A stretch of 64,000 nt of DNA from NCBI RefSeq assembly GCF_026013605.1, contig NZ_JAPDPJ010000012.1, forward strand, positions 49,231 to 113,230, given 5' to 3'. The notes under the pieces are model-generated. The model saw nothing but the letters and a program-made list of their open reading frames with translations. It did no database searches and was not told the DNA's origin. Below are positions 19,543 to 27,511 of the stretch, one piece after another; within the stretch, counting starts at the first letter, position 1, and every line of letters starts with the position of its first letter. This DNA is from Plebeiibacterium sediminum (GTDB lineage: Bacteria; Bacteroidota; Bacteroidia; Bacteroidales; Marinilabiliaceae). The position numbers and the translations under genes were made by a program.

Positions 19543-20289
19543 TTAAAATTTATAATGCTTACGGTACATTTGAAAATGGGCTATTTGATTTAATTTGTTT
19601 CTGTTTAAAATCCTGATCTGACGTCCATGGAGACTAATCAGATTTTCATTTTTAAACGATGTTAAAACCCGGATTACTGTTTCTGTGGCCGAACCCAGTT
19701 TATTGGCCATTTCATCTCTGGTAATTCTGATATTGAGCATTTTTTCACAATCTTCGCCAAACTCATCATACAAATACAAAAGCATTTCAGCTACTCTTTC
19801 TCGTATTGATTTATGCACAATTTCTGTTACAAACGCGTTTAATTCACCCAACTCCTTACACATCATCTTAATCACCTTTTGTCTGAACTTCCAATTGTTA
19901 TCAAATAACCGGGTTACTATTTCAAATGGAATATACCGAAGTATGGCATCTTCCATAATTTTAGCTGAAGTACAGGCTTCTTCGTTGGTAAGTAATGATC
20001 TGTAAGCAATTAAATCGCCTTTGTGAGCAAAACGCAAGATATACTCCTTACCTGTCAATCCCATTTTAAAGACTTTTACCACTCCCTTTTGTATACAATA
20101 CAAGCCAGAATGCTTTCTGCCTTCGTAATAAACCACCTCTCCTCTCTTAAATCTGGTTCTGGAACTTTCTCTTTCTAAAAAAAACAATTCCTCATCCGTA
20201 AGATTATTAAATAAATCCATTGATTTTAAACAACAGTGATCTACATCAATTATCTGTGTTTCTTTAAAACTACTTACGAATGTTTCCAT
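19543..20289 (-). CDS. Crp/Fnr-family transcriptional regulator
   Basis: 248 residues. The N-terminal cyclic-nucleotide-binding-like domain (about 25-145) includes FKRGEVVYYEGRKHSGLYCIQKGVVKVF, a long effector-region helix, and the C-terminal winged helix with TRDEMANKLGSATETVIRVL as the recognition motif. An HCC pair near residue 20 recalls Fnr-type cysteines but a full 4Fe-4S set is not visible, so redox sensing is uncertain. The gene lies 45 bp downstream of the Xaa-Pro peptidase gene on the same strand and is likely co-transcribed. It may link the locus to carbon or redox status. Confidence 0.88.
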   Translation of the reverse strand: METFVSSFKETQIIDVDHCCLKSMDLFNNLTDEELFFLERESSRTRFKRGEVVYYEGRKHSGLYCIQKGVVKVFKMGLTGKEYILRFAHKGDLIAYRSLLTNEEACTSAKIMEDAILRYIPFEIVTRLFDNNWKFRQKVIKMMCKELGELNAFVTEIVHKSIRERVAEMLLYLYDEFGEDCEKMLNIRITRDEMANKLGSATETVIRVLTSFKNENLISLHGRQIRILNRNKLNQIAHFQMYRKHYKF

Positions 20290-20334
20290 GAATATCTTTA
20301 CTTCCTGTTACTATAAATATTTTACGCCTATACT

Positions 20335-21405
20335 TTATACAATTGTAAGTCCTCTCTCAAAACGATTCAATGATTCAGATCCATCTTCGCAAACTAAAAC
20401 AGAATCCTCAACACGCATTCCGCCAAAGCCTGGTATATATAATCCAGGTTCTATCGTAACCACCATATCTTTCTTTAAAATGGCTTCTGAATCATATTTT
20501 ATAAAGGGAGCTTCATGTATATTTAAGCCTGTTCCGTGACCAATACCGGGATAAAAGTATTGTTGATAGTCCTGAGGAATTGAAGCCCTTACAATACGGT
20601 CAATTTCTTTTGCTGAGGTATTATCCTTTATGGCATTTTGAGCATTTAATCCTGCATTGTTTACTATATCATGGATTTTTATTTGCTCAGGGCTCGCTTT
20701 CTCACAAACAAAAACACGACTGATATCGGCATGATAACCATTGTATAAAGCCCCGAAATCGAAAAGAATAATATCCCCACTCTTCAGCTTGGTTGAACCG
20801 GGTTTTCCATGCAAAAGAGAACTTCTTTCTCCAAACAACACCATCGTTTCAAAGGATAAATCGTCGGCACCACTTTTTTTCATGGCATATTCCAATTCTG
20901 CTGTTACATCCAGTTCTGAAACACCCGGTTTAATTAATGAAACAATTTTACTCAATGATTCATCAGATATTTCTGCAGCACGTTTTAAAGCATTAATTTC
21001 ATCTTTGCTTTTAATTAAACGTAACTGTTCCACCAATCCAATTTTACCGGTTACCACAGTATCTTTAATCTGGCATAATTCAGCATGCTCAACATGTAAA
21101 AGATGCGCACTTTCAAATGCAAGAAATTTTACTTTTTCTTTACTGCACAAGTATTGATAGGTAGGCGCCTGAAATCTTTGATCTTCAATCCAGTTAAAAA
21201 TCTGAATCCCTTTAAAACATTCCAGCTCTGCCTGTTCGGTATACCTGCCATCGGTTATTAAATATGTCCCTGTTTTTGTAATTAACAAACGCGAAGAATC
21301 TCCAGTAAACCCGGTTAAATACCTAATATTCTCCACTGAGCTAACAAATAATGCATCTAGCCTGTGTTTTTCTAATATTCTTATTATTTCGTCTATCTTT
21401 TGCAT
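20335..21405 (-). CDS. Xaa-Pro peptidase, M24B family
   Basis: 356 residues, no signal peptide, so cytoplasmic. The N-terminal creatinase-like domain (about 1-125, VENIRYLTGFTGDSSRLLIT) is followed by the pita-bread domain with all five metal ligands: two Asp in DFGALYNGYHADISR, His in GIGHGTGLNIHEAP, and Glu in TIEPGLYIPG and RVEDSVLV. Members remove the N-terminal residue before Pro, or split Xaa-Pro dipeptides. Its position after a terminator (21430) and before the Crp/Fnr gene, next to a locus with a peptide transporter and secreted peptidases, fits final digestion of imported Pro- or Hyp-containing peptides. It could equally be a housekeeping enzyme. Confidence 0.9.
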   Translation of the reverse strand: MQKIDEIIRILEKHRLDALFVSSVENIRYLTGFTGDSSRLLITKTGTYLITDGRYTEQAELECFKGIQIFNWIEDQRFQAPTYQYLCSKEKVKFLAFESAHLLHVEHAELCQIKDTVVTGKIGLVEQLRLIKSKDEINALKRAAEISDESLSKIVSLIKPGVSELDVTAELEYAMKKSGADDLSFETMVLFGERSSLLHGKPGSTKLKSGDIILFDFGALYNGYHADISRVFVCEKASPEQIKIHDIVNNAGLNAQNAIKDNTSAKEIDRIVRASIPQDYQQYFYPGIGHGTGLNIHEAPFIKYDSEAILKKDMVVTIEPGLYIPGFGGMRVEDSVLVCEDGSESLNRFERGLTIV

Positions 21406-21429
21406 ATAACCACTTATTTATGTTTGCAA

Positions 21430-21462
21430 AAAATGGCAAATACTTTATTATTCGCCATTTTC
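21430..21462 (-). terminator. Probable terminator at the end of the long leftward operon
   Basis: AAATGGC-AA / TT-GCCATTT arms around a short AT loop, with a T-rich tail on the leftward strand, about 50 bp after the GH146-like stop codon. Confidence 0.7.
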
Positions 21463-21510
21463 CTTGAAGCAATTGTTATATATAAATCTGTAATATTGAT
21501 TTGATCTACA

Positions 21511-23871
21511 TTATCTTTTTACAATTCTGGCACTGGCAACCGGACCGGCTCTATGCCCGTCATTAGGCACAAGTTTTACAGTTACTTTACCGCCATTAAC
21601 CGTTAAGCTATCGGGTAAAGCATACTGCTGATTATAAAACTCACCGTTATTTTTATTCGATAAATTCTCTGTTGCTATTTTCTGATCATTTACAAATACA
21701 TCAAAGGTTCTTTTACCTGGTAATCCACCATAATACTCCAATACAAGAGCCATAGGCTGACCTGCGTAAACATTCATTTCAAATGAAAACCATCCTCCCC
21801 GATCTGCCTCTCTGTATTTTACATGTTTCAATTCCTCAACCCAGGATTTATCTTCTTTAAAATGATGATCTCGTTCTGGTTGCATCTCTCCTAACTTAAA
21901 ATAATCAATGGTCATCTCCTGAAGCTTCTTCATCTTCTGCTGTATTTCAAGATATTCAGCTTTATGCTGATCCCATTTTTCTTCTGTAAAAAGATCAAAA
22001 TACACAGAATAGCTTCTTTCATGAACCTGATAAAAAGGTCTGAGCAACACATCCTTTGGTCTGCCAACACCTTCTGTTTTAAAAGTATTGACCGCTCCAT
22101 CCTCTTTAAGCAACCACATTTCAGGGTTTCTTTCCGAGGTCATCAATACAGGAACGTATAGAAGATCTGTAGCTTTGGGATCATTCTCCGGACCTAAATC
22201 GCCAGCCATAACCAATGGCCCGTACATCACAGCCACTCTGTTTTCATCATCTGGCATAGATTCCAAGCGTAACGTAAAAGGAATAGAAACCTTCACCTCA
22301 TCACCTGATTTCCAGGTTCTATGAATGGTTACAAAACTCTGAGGTTGTTCCACTACAGTTATTGGTTTATCATTAACAAAAATTTCAATGCCTTGTTGTG
22401 CCCATCCGGGATATCGAATATTTAAAGCAAAATCAACCGGTTTTTCGCATTTAATTTTGAATGATGTTCCTTGCTCGTCTGGGTAATTTGTATTTTGAGT
22501 AAGATGAACGCCTTTTTCTTTCCAGTTTAATTCAGATGCTATAAACTGCGACACAAAGAGTTCTTCGTGATTATGATAGTATATATTTTTACCATACTTG
22601 GCATGATTTTCCATACCAGTTCCAATACAACAGGTAAACCAATCTGGATCCTGATAAGCTTTTTGTCCACCCATTTCAAGCGAAAGGTTGTAGACTACTC
22701 TTCCGTCGACTGGATTTTGAGAAGAAAGAATTTGGTTAAAAAGAGCTCTTTCATAATAATCTGCCACTTCAGCTTTAGCTTCCCACTGAAACAAATGCTT
22801 CGATAATTTAAGCATATTGTATACATTACAAGTCTCTGTGGTTCCATCGCTCAATCTGTCTCGTAAAGTATCTGGTGCACCAAAATACTCGTGATTACAG
22901 TTTCCTCCGGTTACATAGGAATGATGATGTACTACTCTCTCCCAAAAATACTCAGAAGCATCATAATCACTTTTATTTCCTGTAAGCTCATATCTTCGTG
23001 CTGTACCAACAAACTTAGGAATTTGCGTATTGGCATGTTTACCTGGCAAAATATCTTTATGGTGAGCTATTGAATCAATAATGGCTTTATGATGAAATAC
23101 CATTGACATATCAAGGTATTTTTGATTACCGGTAATGCCATAAAGTTCAGCAAGAACTTCATTAATACCTCCATGCTCACAATTCAACATTTCCTGAATC
23201 TGATCATCATTTAAATCCTTAACAATGGTAAATAACCAGTCAGAAAATTTCACCGCAATATCTAATGCTTCTTTATTATTGCATAATTTATAGGCATGTA
23301 TCAAGCCATCTAAAACTTTATGCTGGGTATAATAAGGCACCCATATGCCGTTTAAGTTAAATCCCTGGGAACGAATATCTCCTTTGGCCACCTCTTCTTC
23401 CAGTATTCTTTCACCGTTTTCAAAAGCACCTACATATCCATTTCCTTCGGCATTTTGGCATTCAGCAAGCTCACTTACAATATAATCTGCTCGTTCTTTA
23501 AAAACTGAATCGCCTGTTGTTTGATACATTAAACAAATTGCAGTTAAGTAATGACCTAAACTATGTCCGGCAATGGTATTATCCTCCCATCCATGATATT
23601 GCTCTGCTTTAGGTTGAAGACCAGCCTCAATACGAAATCTAGCTAAAAAACGATCTGGTTCATAATTTAACAACACCTGCTTATCCAATTCAGTAGCATG
23701 ATAAAAAGGACCATCCAATAGTTTTACATCAGTAATATCAAAAGTAATTGCCCTGAAAGGTATAACCTCTGATTGCGCACCGTTTATTGTTGGAGGATGA
23801 TCTGTTGATTGTTTACAACCCATGGTAAATAAGAATATTATTACACAAAGTACACCAATATTTTTTGCCAT
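21511..23871 (-). CDS. DUF1680-family glycoside hydrolase, GH146-like beta-L-arabinofuranosidase
   Basis: 786 residues. A lipoprotein signal ends FLFTMGC (Cys about 19). The N-terminal KLLDGPFYHATELDKQVLLNYEPDRFLARFRIEAGL... pattern is typical of the DUF1680 subgroup with GH146. HGWEDNTIAGHSLGHYL marks the barrel, and TETCNVYNMLKL and FTCCIGTGMENHAKYG supply the Cys and Cys-Cys residues that match the GH127/GH146 zinc and nucleophile site. A beta-sandwich region with YGPLVMAGDLG lies at about 530-560, and a C-terminal jelly-roll at about 665-786. Characterised GH146 enzymes release beta-L-arabinofuranose. It is the last gene before the terminator and completes a set of three DUF1680 enzymes here. 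Confidence 0.85.
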   Translation of the reverse strand: MAKNIGVLCVIIFLFTMGCKQSTDHPPTINGAQSEVIPFRAITFDITDVKLLDGPFYHATELDKQVLLNYEPDRFLARFRIEAGLQPKAEQYHGWEDNTIAGHSLGHYLTAICLMYQTTGDSVFKERADYIVSELAECQNAEGNGYVGAFENGERILEEEVAKGDIRSQGFNLNGIWVPYYTQHKVLDGLIHAYKLCNNKEALDIAVKFSDWLFTIVKDLNDDQIQEMLNCEHGGINEVLAELYGITGNQKYLDMSMVFHHKAIIDSIAHHKDILPGKHANTQIPKFVGTARRYELTGNKSDYDASEYFWERVVHHHSYVTGGNCNHEYFGAPDTLRDRLSDGTTETCNVYNMLKLSKHLFQWEAKAEVADYYERALFNQILSSQNPVDGRVVYNLSLEMGGQKAYQDPDWFTCCIGTGMENHAKYGKNIYYHNHEELFVSQFIASELNWKEKGVHLTQNTNYPDEQGTSFKIKCEKPVDFALNIRYPGWAQQGIEIFVNDKPITVVEQPQSFVTIHRTWKSGDEVKVSIPFTLRLESMPDDENRVAVMYGPLVMAGDLGPENDPKATDLLYVPVLMTSERNPEMWLLKEDGAVNTFKTEGVGRPKDVLLRPFYQVHERSYSVYFDLFTEEKWDQHKAEYLEIQQKMKKLQEMTIDYFKLGEMQPERDHHFKEDKSWVEELKHVKYREADRGGWFSFEMNVYAGQPMALVLEYYGGLPGKRTFDVFVNDQKIATENLSNKNNGEFYNQQYALPDSLTVNGGKVTVKLVPNDGHRAGPVASARIVKR

Positions 23872-23928
23872 TATTGTTATTGTTTTTAAAGGGATTCTTC
23901 ACTTGTTTTTAGTTCAATCTGTTGATAT

Positions 23929-24750
23929 TTAATCGCCTAAATATTTATTTTCAGCGGCATGACAAGATGGTGAAGTCTTAAACTCTGAAAAATATTGACT
24001 TACCAACTCATACAAATTCGGATCATATTTTTTTAAATCTTCTCTTGTATTAACCCAATTATGTTTTCCATCCGTTTCAGGAACCTCAGCATTGACATTA
24101 AACCAATCCTGAACAGCTTCTGCCCAGTATTCATAAATATCTGTTTTTGCATAAGTATTTTCATATTTGCCTTGAGCTATGGCATTATCCATAAGCTTTT
24201 GCAATTTGTCGTTGAAAGTTTTATCGCTAGGAGCAATTCCCAACAAATGTATGCCGTGCGAAAACTCATGAATGGTAATATCTTCTGCATGATATTTATC
24301 TATCTGGTAACACAAAAGGTTTTCTTCTGCACATGAAGAAAGCGGTGCATTTAAGTCACCTCCCAGTCCTCGAGCACGAACATCCCAGTTGATAGTTGTA
24401 TCATTGGCCAACTCTTTTTGTTCCGGAAGATCAGTCGTTCCCTCATATCTTGCCATTACAGCCATACGAGCATCGTTCTTAATCATTGACTTTAAGACTT
24501 CCTTTGGTAAATCTTTAGTCATAAAATACACAATCTCCCATGCTTTTATTAAAGCAGCATCCGGCACTCTCCATGAGCTAACCACTGGTATTCCATTAGC
24601 ATCCATATACTTTTTGTAAAACGGATCTAACTTTAATTTTGCAGGAGGAGCTGTAATAGCAGGAGTTTCAATAGAAGTGTTTTGTGCTGAAATAATAAAG
24701 AAACAGCAACAAAACAATAAGATAGATATGATTGATTTTTTGATATTCAT
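23929..24750 (-). CDS. Secreted putative zinc metallopeptidase
   Basis: 273 residues with a signal peptide (cleavage near FIISAQ). The motif THEFSHGIH-like segment (ITIHEFSHGIHLL, HExxH at residues 161-165) is followed about 45 residues later by YEYWAEAVQDWF, whose Glu could be the third zinc ligand of a gluzincin. The overall pattern recalls the anthrax lethal-factor-like peptidase fold, but I cannot assign the family. Four Cys may form disulfides. It lies 57 bp upstream of the GH146-like gene on the same strand, so it is part of the locus. Its most likely role is cleavage of a protein or glycopeptide in the periplasm or at the surface. Confidence 0.7.
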   Translation of the reverse strand: MNIKKSIISILLFCCCFFIISAQNTSIETPAITAPPAKLKLDPFYKKYMDANGIPVVSSWRVPDAALIKAWEIVYFMTKDLPKEVLKSMIKNDARMAVMARYEGTTDLPEQKELANDTTINWDVRARGLGGDLNAPLSSCAEENLLCYQIDKYHAEDITIHEFSHGIHLLGIAPSDKTFNDKLQKLMDNAIAQGKYENTYAKTDIYEYWAEAVQDWFNVNAEVPETDGKHNWVNTREDLKKYDPNLYELVSQYFSEFKTSPSCHAAENKYLGD

Positions 24751-25134
24751 TTTTATTCTTTTATAATATGTTTATTTAGTAGTACTCAGTTTTCAGTACT
24801 TAGTCAACTGAAGACTACTTAGTATATGTCCTGGTTCAAGTTTACAACTTGGACCTTCATTAAAATTTATTTAACTAACCAACATTGTATCATTCAATTA
24901 AAAATTCAAAGGGTACGAGATACAATCTCGCACCAGCATATGATTGCCTACTGTTAACTGTAAGATACTTAGCATGTAGTCTGGTTCAAGTTTCTAACTT
25001 GGACCTTCTTTATTATTAATAAAACTAACAATACTGTTTCATTTAATTTCTAATTAAAGAGGTACGAGATGCAATCTCGCACCAGCATAATACAATCTCG
25101 CATCAGCTTATGACTGCTAACTATATACTTCAGA
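24751..25134. other. Repeat-filled intergenic region
   Basis: Between the S9 peptidase and the small metallopeptidase. Contains heptamer tracts at 24781-24822 and 25111-25145, and two copies of a hairpin-rich 150-bp unit between them. No coding sequence seen. Confidence 0.75.
24831..25110. repeat. Tandem 150-bp hairpin repeat (two units and a fragment)
   Basis: Unit A (24831-24939) and unit B (24981-25088) both begin CTGGTTCAAGTTT and end GGTACGAGAT, three or four bases, ATCTCGCACCAGCAT; a fragment of the end recurs at 25089-25110. Each has two hairpins: GTTCAAGTT / AACTTGGAC, and GGTACGAGAT / ATCTCGCACC. The spacing between equivalent points is 149-150 bp. It looks like a REP-type dispersed element. 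Confidence 0.8.
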
Positions 25135-27366
25135 CTACTTACTATTTCTTTCCGGAGCAAATTGTTTATAGAAACACTCTACAAAAAAATCTCTTCGTTT
25201 TTGCTCACCAAATTTACCTCCCAGTGTATGAGGTAATCCTGGTAAAACAACCAATTCAAAATCTTTATTTGCTTTTATCAATGCATCAGCTAACTGCATG
25301 GTTGATGAAGGATCTACATTATCATCCAACTCTCCAAGAATTAACATTAAATGTCCCTTTAATCGATATGCATTAACAATATTTGAACATTCCTCATAAT
25401 GCTTTCCGATAGGGAAGCCCATCCATTGCTCATTCCACCACATTTTATCCATTCGGTTATCGTGACATCCGCATGAAGAAACTGCAGCTTTATAAAATTC
25501 AGGATGAAATAAAACAGCTGCTGTAGAATTCTGTCCACCTGCAGATCCTCCAAAAATACCTACCCTTGTGGTATCCATAAAAGAATGTGTTTTAGCTGCG
25601 GCTTTGATCCATTTTATTCGATCAGGAAATCCGGCATCCTTAAGATTTTTAAAACACACATCATGAAATGCCTTAGATCTGTATGAAGTTCCCATCGCAT
25701 CCATCTGAACAATAATAAAACCTAGCTCAGCTAAACCTGAAAAAGCATAATTATATGCTCTAAAGGATTTTTGCGTATAAGCAGCCTGTGGACCGGCATA
25801 TATATACTCAATAACAGGATACTTTTTGTTAGGATCAAAATTGGTTGGATAATAAATATTTCCCCATATATCGGTTTTTCCATCTCTTGCTTTTGCTACA
25901 AAAACCTCTGGATAACGATAATCACTTGCCAATAACGCTTCAGCATTCGCAGTCTCAAGAATTTGCTTTTTACCAGAATCTGCAGTGTTTCTCACAAGCG
26001 TAACCGGAGCTTCATCTACTTTTGAGTAAGTATCTACAAACCATTTATAATCAGCTGAAAATACGGCCTGATGATTCATTTTTTCAGGAGTTAAATCAAC
26101 CAGATTAGTTCCATCTAAATTAATTTTATAATAGTGAATAAAATAAGGATCCTCATCGTTATTCATTCCACTTCCTTTAAATATAAGGGATTGGTTTTTA
26201 TCATCCACAAACTCAACTCCTCTTACTACCCACTGACCTTTAGTAATTTGGTTGATAACCTTACCAGAGATTCCGTCGATTAGGTAAAGATGATTCCATC
26301 CATCGCGTTCAGAGGCCCAGATGATTTGATTTTTGTCTTTTAAATCATATCGGAAATATTTTCCACTATAATCAATAAATGTTTTTGATTGCTCATCAAT
26401 TAGTACAGAATATGCTCCAGTGCTGGCATTAACCTTTACCACCTGATAAACCTGATGACCTCGCTGATTAAATTCAAAAGTAAATAACTGACTATCCTTG
26501 TTCCATCGTAATTTTTCAAGTGAAAACTGATTCTCAAATGGTTTACTATCAACAGGTATTTGCTCCTTATTTTCAACATTAAATAAACAAGGTTTGGCAA
26601 TTGGTAAAGCATCGCCGGGCTTTAAGTACTCGCGCTTTAAAAGTTTTGGTTCTAACCTGTCTTTAGGAGAAGATTCTATCAAATGAATATAGTGCTTTTC
26701 ATTATCACGAATTCTAAGTGCAGCAATCTTTTTAGAATCTGGCGACCAGTGAATCTCTCCAGAGTAAAACTCACCAATAGAACCATCTGTACTTAACTGA
26801 TACTCGCTATTTGTGGCAAGCTCTTTTACGTAAACATTATAGTTTTTAATATAGGCTACATAAGCAGAATCCGGTGAATAAAACGGATCAAAATCATAAA
26901 TACCATCAGTCCAGCCCCAATGTCTTTCAGATGCTGTTTCAACATCGCCCAATACAATAATTGAATATTTCTTTAAGCTGCATTTTAAACGCTTACTGTT
27001 GTATTCAAAATTCAGCTCATTCAACTGTTTGTTTACAGAAAGGTTACCCAACCTATATTTATAAGGTTCGATCTGCTTACCAACAACCTCCCCAAGGCTT
27101 TTTACAAACTTTTCCTGGTTAAATAATGGATTAACTTTTTGTTTTTCGGAATCCACAATTTTATACTCTGTTCCTCTCTTGGTTTGAACTTCATACCAAA
27201 AAAAATGGCTTTGCTCAATCCATTGTACTCTATGTACATCCCCATATACCAATCCGCTAAACTTATACAGCGTATCAGCTCTTTCATAGTCTGCTGGTGT
27301 TACCTGCCCAGTACTAACACCACAAGTGATCAAATAAATAAAAAATCCTAAAAGAAAATGTTTCAT
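25135..27366 (-). CDS. S9-family prolyl oligopeptidase/DPP4-like peptidase
   Basis: 743 residues with a signal peptide (MKHFLLGFFIYLITC to STGQ), so exported. A DPPIV-type beta-propeller (about 80-460) with WSPDSKKIA-type blades is followed by the alpha/beta-hydrolase domain. The nucleophile Ser is in GIFGGSAGGQNST, Asp in LGELDDNVDPSS and His in LPGLPHTLGG. Family members cut after Pro or remove Xaa-Pro dipeptides. The DW(V/L)YEEE double-Glu motif of strict dipeptidyl peptidases was not found, so the exact specificity is open. Same strand as the GH127 upstream and near an Xaa-Pro peptidase, which points to digestion of Pro-rich peptides. Confidence 0.88.
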   Translation of the reverse strand: MKHFLLGFFIYLITCGVSTGQVTPADYERADTLYKFSGLVYGDVHRVQWIEQSHFFWYEVQTKRGTEYKIVDSEKQKVNPLFNQEKFVKSLGEVVGKQIEPYKYRLGNLSVNKQLNELNFEYNSKRLKCSLKKYSIIVLGDVETASERHWGWTDGIYDFDPFYSPDSAYVAYIKNYNVYVKELATNSEYQLSTDGSIGEFYSGEIHWSPDSKKIAALRIRDNEKHYIHLIESSPKDRLEPKLLKREYLKPGDALPIAKPCLFNVENKEQIPVDSKPFENQFSLEKLRWNKDSQLFTFEFNQRGHQVYQVVKVNASTGAYSVLIDEQSKTFIDYSGKYFRYDLKDKNQIIWASERDGWNHLYLIDGISGKVINQITKGQWVVRGVEFVDDKNQSLIFKGSGMNNDEDPYFIHYYKINLDGTNLVDLTPEKMNHQAVFSADYKWFVDTYSKVDEAPVTLVRNTADSGKKQILETANAEALLASDYRYPEVFVAKARDGKTDIWGNIYYPTNFDPNKKYPVIEYIYAGPQAAYTQKSFRAYNYAFSGLAELGFIIVQMDAMGTSYRSKAFHDVCFKNLKDAGFPDRIKWIKAAAKTHSFMDTTRVGIFGGSAGGQNSTAAVLFHPEFYKAAVSSCGCHDNRMDKMWWNEQWMGFPIGKHYEECSNIVNAYRLKGHLMLILGELDDNVDPSSTMQLADALIKANKDFELVVLPGLPHTLGGKFGEQKRRDFFVECFYKQFAPERNSK

Positions 27367-27391
27367 CCGTTTATATTTTAATTTTTAATGC

Positions 27392-27459
27392 CAGATGGAA
27401 CTCGCCAAATTTAATCGGTATCCCAATGGGAAATAACTAAATTTGAGGAGTTCCATCTG
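27392..27459. repeat. Long inverted repeat, REP-like
   Basis: Arms CAGATGGAACTC (27392-27403) and GAGTTCCATCTG (27448-27459) pair perfectly. Inside them CAAATTTA and TAAATTTG also pair, and the centre has CCCAATGGG. It could form a large hairpin in the leader of the S9 peptidase transcript. Confidence 0.75.
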
Positions 27460-27474
27460 ATCCTGCTTTCTATC

Positions 27475-27489
27475 CTCCCTAAAAGGGAG
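27475..27489 (-). terminator. Short hairpin after the GH127 gene
   Basis: CTCCCT-AAA-AGGGAG, 22 bp past the GH127 stop codon. There is no long T-run, so a partial terminator or RNA end-stabiliser is possible; low confidence. Confidence 0.35.
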
Positions 27490-27511
27490 TTATTATTAAT
27501 TCATAATCTAA

